From NCBI GenBank assembly GCA_903944555.1, contig CAJASG010000398.1, positions 1 to 5,368 of the forward strand: a stretch of DNA of 5,368 nucleotides, in the 5' to 3' direction. The notes beneath the pieces are model-generated. The model saw only the letters and a program-made list of their open reading frames with translations, was not told the DNA's origin and did not search any database. Within the stretch, counting starts at the first letter, position 1, and each line of letters opens with the position of its first letter. Origin of the DNA: an uncultured beta proteobacterium. Its GTDB lineage: Bacteria; Pseudomonadota; Gammaproteobacteria; Burkholderiales; Burkholderiaceae_C. Both the position numbers and the translations under genes were made by a program. Positions 1-4,550 of this stretch are shown piece after piece.

Positions 1-2
1 GC

Positions 3-77
3 TCTATTGATGCACATCAAGTAATTGAATGGGGAATTGAATATGGATGGGTCTATGATGAAAATCGAAAATCTTGA
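3..77 (+). CDS. possible C-terminal tail of an upstream gene (partial, unidentified)
   Basis: An open frame enters from the left edge and ends at TGA 75-77, giving 24 residues rich in Trp, Tyr, Glu and Ile (for example EWGIEYGWVYDE), ending ENRKS. The composition is protein-like. However, nearly all third codon positions are A or T, unlike the GC-rich codon use of every other gene here, and 24 open codons can arise by chance in AT-rich DNA. I do not recognise the family. If real, the FNR-type palindrome at 7-20 lies within its 3' end, and the cytochrome operon starts 37 bases after its stop. It could equally be non-coding leader. Confidence 0.28.
   Translation, partial: SIDAHQVIEWGIEYGWVYDENRKS
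7..60 (+). promoter_or_regulatory. FNR/Anr/Dnr-type box and putative promoter of the cytochrome operon
   Basis: Positions 7-20 read TTGATGCACATCAA, a perfect match to the FNR-family consensus TTGAT-N4-ATCAA, which is also bound by Anr, Dnr and Nnr regulators. Its centre is at 13.5. A weak -10-like TATGGA at 42-47 would place transcription start near 54-55, about 41 bases from the box centre, which is class II activator spacing. A better -10 match, TATGAT at 54-59, would put the box near -52, a less typical distance. The box is about 95 bases upstream of the first cytochrome start, so anaerobic or nitric-oxide-responsive activation of the operon is the simplest reading. Control of a divergent gene left of the window cannot be excluded. 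Confidence 0.6.
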
Positions 78-103
78 TTTGGTTTAAGGTTAATAAATAT
101 AAC

Positions 104-108
104 GAGGA
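104..108 (+). promoter_or_regulatory. ribosome binding site of the first cytochrome gene
   Basis: GAGGA at 104-108 lies six bases before the ATG at 115 and fixes that start. The next in-frame codons encode a typical signal peptide, which supports the same choice. Confidence 0.75.
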
Positions 109-114
109 ACTTCC

Positions 115-462
115 ATGGCGCGCAATCAAAAACATTTTCTCCAAGTCTTGCTAGGCCTGGGTCTGGCCAGTGCTGCATGGGCAGCCCAAGCGCAGGCGGT
201 AGACGTAGCCGCTGCCGAACAGTTGATTGAGGCCAGCAAATGCGGCAAGTGCCACTCGGTGGACAAGAAAAAGGACGGCCCTGCGTACAACAAGACGGCC
301 GCCAAGTACAAAGGTAAAGCCGACGGCGAAGCCAAGTTGTTCACCCACTTGACGACGGCACCAATGGTGGAGATTGACGGAGTCAAAGAGGAGCACGCCA
401 AGGTCAAATCCAAAGATGAGGCAGCCATCAAGAACTTGGTCCGCTTCATTCTTTCGCGTTAA
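115..462 (+). CDS. periplasmic monoheme class I cytochrome c
   Basis: This 115-residue protein is a small exported electron carrier. Residues 1 to about 28 form a Sec signal peptide: a basic start, a hydrophobic core around 8-22, and an AQA-like cleavage site near 26-28. The single heme-attachment motif CGKCH is at 43-47, with His47 as proximal ligand. It is followed by the DGPAY stretch (54-58) typical of c551/c5-like class I cytochromes, and the C-terminal helix (about 101-113) ends VRFILSR. The distal heme ligand is uncertain: Met84 is the only internal methionine, but His94 in an EEHAKVKSKD segment is another candidate. It is the first gene of a three-cytochrome operon behind an FNR-type box, 24 bases before a NapC/NirT-type protein. 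It probably carries electrons from that protein to a periplasmic reductase. A precise subfamily name cannot be given from sequence alone. Confidence 0.93.
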   Translation: MARNQKHFLQVLLGLGLASAAWAAQAQAVDVAAAEQLIEASKCGKCHSVDKKKDGPAYNKTAAKYKGKADGEAKLFTHLTTAPMVEIDGVKEEHAKVKSKDEAAIKNLVRFILSR

Positions 463-469
463 GCACGCG
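455..469 (+). other. small GC-rich hairpin spanning the stop codon of the first cytochrome gene
   Basis: CGCGT (455-459) and ACGCG (465-469) can pair around a five-base loop that contains the TAA stop at 460-462. No run of T follows, so it is not a classical intrinsic terminator. It could protect or partly terminate the upstream message so that the small cytochrome is made in excess, but a five-pair stem may be coincidence. Confidence 0.3.
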
Positions 470-486
470 TAAACCGGTTCACTGCA

Positions 487-1080
487 ATGAAAACTATTTT
501 TCTATATGTGCTTGCGCGCTGGAAGCTGTTTGCCGGGCTTGCCGCGGCGTTGATGGTTTTCTCGGTGTCGGTCGGCATCGCGGGCGCCTATGTTTTGGCT
601 CACACCAGTACCGAAGAGTTTTGCGTCAGTTGCCATGAGATGTCCTACAACTTTGCGGAGTACAAGGGCACCATACATGACACCAATCGCACGGGTGTGC
701 GAGCTATTTGTACTGATTGCCACGTGCCCCACGAGCCAGGTCCCCTGGTGTGGGCCAAGATCAAGGCATCCAAGGACTTGTATTACACCTACATTTCCCC
801 GTCGATCGACACCAAGGAAAAGTTCGATGCCAAGCGCGCAGAAATGGCCCAATCGGTGTGGCGTTCCATGAAAGCCAGCGACTCGCACCAGTGCCGCAGT
901 TGCCACCGGGAAGACAAGATGAACCTGGAACTACAGACCGCAAAAGCGCGGTCACGCCATGCCAAAGGCAAGGCCGAGGGCAAGACGTGCATCGAATGCC
1001 ACTTTGCAATTGCCCACAAGGAGCCTGAAGGTCCTGGACCAGCAGAATTGTTTGGCGATGTGGCTGAAAAAGCCAAATAG
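487..1080 (+). CDS. membrane-anchored tetraheme cytochrome c, NapC/NirT family (quinol dehydrogenase)
   Basis: The 197-residue protein has one N-terminal transmembrane helix (about 14-38) and a periplasmic domain with four CxxCH heme sites: CVSCH 46-50, CTDCH 75-79, CRSCH 136-140 and CIECH 168-172. This spacing, in two pairs, is that of NapC, NirT, CymA and NrfH. The CHEM sequence at the first site (Met52) matches the Met near the first, quinol-proximal heme in that family. His64, His134, His158 and His177 are possible distal ligands. The family takes electrons from membrane quinols and passes them to periplasmic reductases. The length excludes TorC-type proteins, which carry an extra C-terminal heme domain. 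No strong ribosome binding site precedes the ATG, so translation may be coupled to the upstream gene. No nitrate, nitrite or TMAO reductase subunit is beside it, so I do not assign napC or nirT by name. Confidence 0.94.
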   Translation: MKTIFLYVLARWKLFAGLAAALMVFSVSVGIAGAYVLAHTSTEEFCVSCHEMSYNFAEYKGTIHDTNRTGVRAICTDCHVPHEPGPLVWAKIKASKDLYYTYISPSIDTKEKFDAKRAEMAQSVWRSMKASDSHQCRSCHREDKMNLELQTAKARSRHAKGKAEGKTCIECHFAIAHKEPEGPGPAELFGDVAEKAK

Positions 1081-1098
1081 AATTTTTATTATTAACCT

Positions 1099-1104
1099 GA
1101 GGAG
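1099..1104 (+). promoter_or_regulatory. ribosome binding site of the third cytochrome gene
   Basis: GAGGAG at 1099-1104, five bases before the ATG at 1110, is the strongest Shine-Dalgarno in the operon and fixes the start. The 29-base gap after the NapC/NirT-type gene contains no terminator-like hairpin, which supports co-transcription. Confidence 0.75.
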
Positions 1105-1109
1105 ACGAG

Positions 1110-1604
1110 ATGAAACTGAGTCTGATAGCTTCGTTGGTGTGTGCGGTTGTGGCCTTGCCCGTGATGGCGGCCGATGTCACCTATCGAAATGACGTGGCAC
1201 CCATGGTCAAAAAGTATTGCGCTGAGTGCCACTCCGAAAAAGCCGGGGCACCCTCCATGGCCGATTTCAACTTGGACCAGGAAAAGTTCAAGAAGGAAAA
1301 AGTTGGCCCACGCTCAGATACCTATGAGCATCTACTGCAGTTGGTGAACGGCAAGTCCACCGGGGCTTTCATGCGCCGTTTGGACGATGGAACCAACCCC
1401 TACTCCGGCGGCAAACCCGGCAATATGTACAAGTACCTGTGCGATCAGGACAACAAGGACAACAACGCGGAGTGCGCCGCCAACTTGGCTGTGCTCAAGG
1501 CTTGGGTGGGCGAGGGTGGCTGGAACTTGAACCGCATGGCTGCTCGCGGCGATGTGCCTGCCTTGACCAAAGAGCAGATCGACAAAGTCAAAGTTAAATA
1601 CTGA
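1110..1604 (+). CDS. exported monoheme cytochrome c with an additional cysteine pair
   Basis: The 164-residue protein starts with a clear signal peptide (hydrophobic 5-19, likely cleavage after the Ala20-Ala21 region). It then shows the sequence VTYRNDVAPMVKKYCAECHS, in which CAECH at 37-41 is the single heme site. The 'xxNDVAPMxxxxCxxCH' opening is common in cytochrome domains of PSCyt/class I type. Met88, in a GAFMRRLDDG segment, is the best candidate for distal ligand; Met106 is the alternative. Cys111 and Cys122 lie outside any CxxCH motif, in an Asn/Asp-rich stretch, and could form a disulfide. The C-terminal tail is Lys-rich. It is the last gene of the operon, after the NapC/NirT-type protein, and probably acts as a further periplasmic electron carrier or as a subunit of an unseen reductase. 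I do not recognise a named family. Confidence 0.9.
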   Translation: MKLSLIASLVCAVVALPVMAADVTYRNDVAPMVKKYCAECHSEKAGAPSMADFNLDQEKFKKEKVGPRSDTYEHLLQLVNGKSTGAFMRRLDDGTNPYSGGKPGNMYKYLCDQDNKDNNAECAANLAVLKAWVGEGGWNLNRMAARGDVPALTKEQIDKVKVKY

Positions 1605-1611
1605 TCGGGTA

Positions 1612-1646
1612 GCGCAAGTTGCTATTAAAAATATAGCTGCTTGCGC
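1612..1646. repeat. imperfect inverted repeat between convergent genes, Comamonadaceae-like dispersed repeat
   Basis: GCGCAAG (1612-1618) plus GCTAT (1621-1625) pairs with ATAGC (1633-1637) plus CTTGCGC (1640-1646). This gives twelve Watson-Crick pairs interrupted by one possible G-U pair and one T-T mismatch, with an A-rich seven-base loop. The motif 'ATAGCTGCTTGCGC' resembles dispersed intergenic repeats I recall from Comamonadaceae genomes (from memory, not searched). Lying eight bases after the cytochrome stop and facing the end of the minus-strand kinase gene, it could serve both transcripts as a roadblock or 3'-end stabiliser. Neither side is followed by a strong T tract. Confidence 0.65.
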
Positions 1647-1657
1647 ATATACCAAGG

Positions 1658-1674
1658 GGGCTAAAGCCCTATTT
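1658..1674 (+). terminator. possible weak terminator hairpin
   Basis: GGGC (1658-1661) and GCCC (1666-1669) pair across a TAAA loop and are followed by TATTT on the plus strand. The stem is short and the T run weak, so it is probably an accessory to the larger inverted repeat just upstream; the two may be parts of the same repeat element. Read on the minus strand, the same hairpin lies about 35 bases beyond the kinase stop. Confidence 0.35.
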
Positions 1675-1703
1675 CACAAAAATGGCAGAAATATCGCCGT
1701 GGC

Positions 1704-2261
1704 CTATTCCGGCGATGGCAACAGCGCATCAACCGCAGCCGCCGCGCGTGCCTCGCGTTGTGCCCAATCGCCACTGACCTCCACCCAGTGCACGCCCAGT
1801 CGGACAAGTGACTCGCGCCAGAGAGTGCGACACAGGGCTCGACCCGCTGGGTCTGGAAAACAGCGCTGCGGGTCGGGGGCCGAGGGCATATCGGTATCGC
1901 AGTAGAGATACAAATCCACCTCTCTTGCACTCCGCTCTGCGTTGGCTCGAACCCACGGCGGGCAAGCCCCAGGGAACAGCAGATCGTTCCACAGCAGGCA
2001 GGTCAGCAGGTCAGTGTCATGAAACACCAACCGCGATCCAGTCACCGCAGCAGTTCCAATGGCTTTTTCCTCGCCCGCCACCTGACCACTACCGATGGCA
2101 TCAAGGTCCGCCGCGGTGATGATGCCGTCGTGGGTATCCCAGTATTCACGCACGTATTCGGGCGAACAGGGTGCGCCATAACGCACGGCAAGCGCCACAG
2201 TCAGGGTGGACTTTCCGGTGGACTCCGGCCCAAACAGAACGATACGCAGCGGTTTACTCAT
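1704..2261 (-). CDS. stand-alone NadR-like P-loop kinase (AAA_28 / ribosylnicotinamide-kinase type), last gene of the thiamine-uptake operon
   Basis: The 185-residue cytoplasmic protein opens with a Walker A loop GPESTGKST at 11-19. EYVREY at 35-40 corresponds to the EYxRxY element of the kinase domain of NadR. FHDTDLLT around 80-87 (Asp82, Asp84) is the Walker B-like segment that aligns with FxDTDxxTT of NadR. VDLYLYCDTDMPSAPDPQR (115-133) occupies the place of the NadR 'xPWVxDGxR' lid region, but the Trp and Gly are missing. There is no HTH or NMN-adenylyltransferase domain, so it is only the kinase module. Its ATG overlaps the thiQ stop as ATGA (2258-2261), implying coupled translation with the thiamine transporter. 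By homology it would phosphorylate nicotinamide riboside; by context, thiamine is a plausible substrate. The family call is firm, the substrate is inference. Confidence 0.88.
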   Translation of the reverse strand: MSKPLRIVLFGPESTGKSTLTVALAVRYGAPCSPEYVREYWDTHDGIITAADLDAIGSGQVAGEEKAIGTAAVTGSRLVFHDTDLLTCLLWNDLLFPGACPPWVRANAERSAREVDLYLYCDTDMPSAPDPQRCFPDPAGRALCRTLWRESLVRLGVHWVEVSGDWAQREARAAAAVDALLPSPE

Positions 2262-2896
2262 GGGTTCAGGCGCAATTCCAGGTCGCCCATCGCGTGCGCC
2301 TCGGCTTCATCGTGGGTCACCCACAAAACAGCCATCTGGTGTTGGGCAATGTGGCTGCGAAACTCTTCGCGCAGTTGCACGCGCAGCTGTGCATCCAGCG
2401 CAGAAAAGGGTTCATCCAGCAGTAGCACACGCGGGCGGGTGATGAGGGCGCGGGCCAGTGCCACACGCTGCTGCTCTCCGCCCGAGAGTTGCTCCACGCG
2501 GGACGTGGCAAACGCCTGCATACCAAAACGCTCCAACATGGCCCGCGACTGCGCACGCGCCTCTAGCCTGGGCACACGCTGCTCCACCAGCCCAAAGGCC
2601 ACGTTGTCTTGCACATTGAGGTGCGGGAACAGGGCGAAGTCCTGAAACATCAACGCGAAGTGGCGGCGCTCGGGGGCCAACAAGGTGATGTCCGTGCCAT
2701 CGAGCAGCACAGCCCCAGCATCCAGTGATTCCAGCCCGGCCACGATTTTGAGCAAGGTGCTTTTGCCACTGCCCGACGGGCCTAGGATGGCCACGGTTTG
2801 ACCGGGCTGCACTGTGAGGCTGATGTTGCTTAAAAGCTGGCGCAGCTCGCCCCGCCGGGGCTGCCAGGTTTTGTAAATGTTGCGTAATTCAAGCAT
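2258..2896 (-). CDS. thiQ: thiamine ABC transporter ATP-binding protein ThiQ
   Basis: This 212-residue ABC ATPase powers import through ThiP. All canonical elements are present: Walker A GPSGSGKST (39-47), Q-loop Gln85 in LMFQDFALFPHL, signature LSGGEQQR (137-144), Walker B LLLDEP (158-163), D-loop SALD (165-168) and switch His195 in VTHDEAEA. The protein stops soon after the H-loop with no C-terminal regulatory domain; that compact form is usual for ThiQ and differs from the longer MalK/FbpC/PotA type. Its ATG overlaps the end of thiP by eight bases, and its stop overlaps the kinase start by four. FbpC-like iron transport ATPases are the nearest alternative, but the ThiB-type binding protein in the same operon favours thiamine. 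Confidence 0.92.
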   Translation of the reverse strand: MLELRNIYKTWQPRRGELRQLLSNISLTVQPGQTVAILGPSGSGKSTLLKIVAGLESLDAGAVLLDGTDITLLAPERRHFALMFQDFALFPHLNVQDNVAFGLVEQRVPRLEARAQSRAMLERFGMQAFATSRVEQLSGGEQQRVALARALITRPRVLLLDEPFSALDAQLRVQLREEFRSHIAQHQMAVLWVTHDEAEAHAMGDLELRLNP

Positions 2897-4538
2897 GGGA
2901 TCTATGGGGGGCGTAGGCGTTGTCTGTTGGGCTTTCCCACTCTATGGCCGCAAAGGCGACCAACGCCAGCAGCATCAGCACACACGACAGCACCATGGCA
3001 GCGTCCAGATTGGCTGCGCCGGGGCGGCCCAGGCGCTGGTAGATGAGGGTGGTGAGTGTGTCCCACTCTGGGCGGGACAAAAACAGGGTGACTGCAAATT
3101 CACCCACTGCGGTAGCCGCAGCAAAAGCCACGCCACGACGCAGCGCGGGGCGCAGCAGAGGAAAGGTGACGCGCCAGAAAGTTCGCCACGGGCTGGCTCC
3201 CAGTGAGCGGGCCGCGTCGTGGTAGTGCGCAGGCATGCTGTCCAAGGCAGAGGCTAACGACTTGGCGACGAACGGGTAGGCCAGCAGGGCATAAGCAGCG
3301 ATCAACATAAAAACGCTGTCCGTCTGGGCGGGATACAGCAGCAACAGCCCAAACGCCACCATCACCGGTGACACCACAAACGGCAAAAACACCAGCGTGC
3401 GCAGCAACATGGAGCGGCGTGCCGCCAGCGCATGCGCCAAACCCAGCACGGTGGCCAGCAGCACCGCCGACACCGTGAAACGCAGTGTGTTCCACAGTGC
3501 CGCCAAGGTTTCGTCCTCGGCAAGCACGGCCCAAGAATTGCCCACCTCAGTCCCGACGCCAGCCCAGTTAGCTCCTGAAAAAATAGCTAGCCACGCAATA
3601 CCCATGAGCGGTGCAGCACAAAATGCCATTAAACATAGCAGTGCAAGAGCCAGCGCGGCCCACTGCACCACACCTAGCGGTGCGGTCCGTTGCACACGGT
3701 CGGCGCGTGTGGGCGCTGCCAAATGGTGCTCCAGGGCCGCGTAGGCCAGTGCCACCAGCAACGTGAGCGACATCATCCACAGCGACAACACCCCGGCCTG
3801 GCCTAGTTGAAGCTCGTGCGCGACCAGGGTGTAAATCTCTACTTCAGCGGTGGCATACGCCTGCCCGCCCAGCACCAAGGCCAGTCCGAAGCCCGCAAAG
3901 CAGTACAAAAACACCAGGCACAGTGCCGACATGAGCCATGGCGCAATGGCGGGCCACTCCACCCGCCAGAACGCACGCCACGGCGTGGCCCCCAGCGTGC
4001 GGGCTGCGGCAAGGCGCGAGGCGCTCACCTGCCCCAATGCGTCGGTGCCAGCGCGCACCACCAAGCACAGGTTAAAAAACACGTTGCCGTACAACAGCAG
4101 CCAGGGTGTGCCCTGCAAATCAGGCCCACCGAGCCGTGCCAGCACGCCCTGCGGCCCCATCAGTGCCAATACGCCCAAGGCCGCCACCAGCGTAGGCACT
4201 ACAAACGGCAACATCAAGCTGCGCAGCACCAGGGTGCGCCCCGCAAACTCAAACCGCGCCAGCACCCAGGCAATGGGCAAGCCGATGACCAGGGTGGCAA
4301 CACAGGTGCAAGCCGCCTGAATCAAGGACCAGGCCATGCGCCAGCGCAGGTAAGGGTCTAGCCACGGTGCGAACACAGCCTCGGCAACCGACAAGTCTGG
4401 CGTACCACCGCGCCAGGCCTCCAACAACAATCGCGCAGCAGGTGCCACCAGCATGACCAGCAAAAATGCGACGGGCAGGGCCACGACGAGCAAGCCCGAC
4501 CCGCGTTGCTGCAATGGGGCTGCGTGCACTGCTCGCAC
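2889..4538 (-). CDS. thiP: thiamine ABC transporter permease ThiP (fused two-domain)
   Basis: The 549-residue inner-membrane protein is a tandem fusion of two binding-protein-dependent permease domains with about twelve hydrophobic segments, close to the length expected for ThiP. Each half carries the cytoplasmic EAA-type loop that docks on the ATPase: AARTLGATPWRAFWRVEWP (about 178-196) and AARSLGASPWRTFWRVTFP (about 442-460). The best start is GTG at 4536-4538, 12 bases after the thiB TAA and in the same frame. No Shine-Dalgarno is visible before it, and a second GTG three codons on (4527-4529) is an alternative, so re-initiation after thiB is likely. Residues about 315-326 are encoded by an AT-rich stretch resembling a dispersed repeat. 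FbpB-like ferric iron permeases share this fused layout; the assignment rests on ThiB and on operon structure. Confidence 0.93.
   Translation of the reverse strand: MRAVHAAPLQQRGSGLLVVALPVAFLLVMLVAPAARLLLEAWRGGTPDLSVAEAVFAPWLDPYLRWRMAWSLIQAACTCVATLVIGLPIAWVLARFEFAGRTLVLRSLMLPFVVPTLVAALGVLALMGPQGVLARLGGPDLQGTPWLLLYGNVFFNLCLVVRAGTDALGQVSASRLAAARTLGATPWRAFWRVEWPAIAPWLMSALCLVFLYCFAGFGLALVLGGQAYATAEVEIYTLVAHELQLGQAGVLSLWMMSLTLLVALAYAALEHHLAAPTRADRVQRTAPLGVVQWAALALALLCLMAFCAAPLMGIAWLAIFSGANWAGVGTEVGNSWAVLAEDETLAALWNTLRFTVSAVLLATVLGLAHALAARRSMLLRTLVFLPFVVSPVMVAFGLLLLYPAQTDSVFMLIAAYALLAYPFVAKSLASALDSMPAHYHDAARSLGASPWRTFWRVTFPLLRPALRRGVAFAAATAVGEFAVTLFLSRPEWDTLTTLIYQRLGRPGAANLDAAMVLSCVLMLLALVAFAAIEWESPTDNAYAPHRSHA
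3569..3589. repeat. repeat-like AT-rich segment embedded in the thiP coding sequence
   Basis: TAGCT (3569-3573) and AGCTA (3585-3589) form an inverted repeat around an A-rich centre. On the minus strand the stretch reads GCTATTTTTTCAGGAGCTAA. It resembles the 'GCTATTTTTT...AGCT' core of dispersed repeats I associate with Comamonadaceae genomes, and shares the AGCT/poly-A layout of the intergenic element at 1612-1646. It is in frame within thiP and encodes LAIFSGAN, in a non-helical stretch just after a membrane segment of the second permease half. It is conspicuously AT-rich compared with the surrounding gene. Repeat membership is from memory and unverified. Confidence 0.5.
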
Positions 4539-4550
4539 GATTTGGATCGT

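Noticed and set aside
74..87. Second FNR-type site TTGAT-N4-TTTAA
   Set aside because: Only one half-site is intact; the other matches at three of five positions, which is expected by chance in AT-rich DNA.
74..103. Sigma-70-like promoter TTGATT (74-79) with TATAAC (98-103), 18-base spacing
   Set aside because: Transcription would begin near 110, downstream of the GAGGA ribosome binding site, leaving an almost leaderless message despite a good Shine-Dalgarno.
487..1080. Assignment as TorC, DorC or NrfH specifically
   Set aside because: The extra C-terminal heme domain of TorC/DorC is absent, and no NrfA partner is adjacent; only the NapC/NirT family level is supported.
1605..1703. Small RNA or riboswitch in the convergent gap
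   Set aside because: The structure is explained by two simple hairpins at converging gene ends. There is no promoter-like sequence and no TPP-riboswitch core; a THI element would be expected upstream of thiB, outside the window.
2019..2645. A 208-codon plus-strand open frame opposite the kinase and thiQ genes
   Set aside because: It is antisense to two well-supported genes with all their motifs on the minus strand. Its product is Ser/Arg-rich and low in family-like sequence, as expected of a mirror frame in GC-rich DNA.
3807..4361. A 184-codon plus-strand open frame inside the thiP region
   Set aside because: The product is Gln/His/Arg/Pro-rich with no domain and lies opposite the first permease half; it is a codon-bias shadow.
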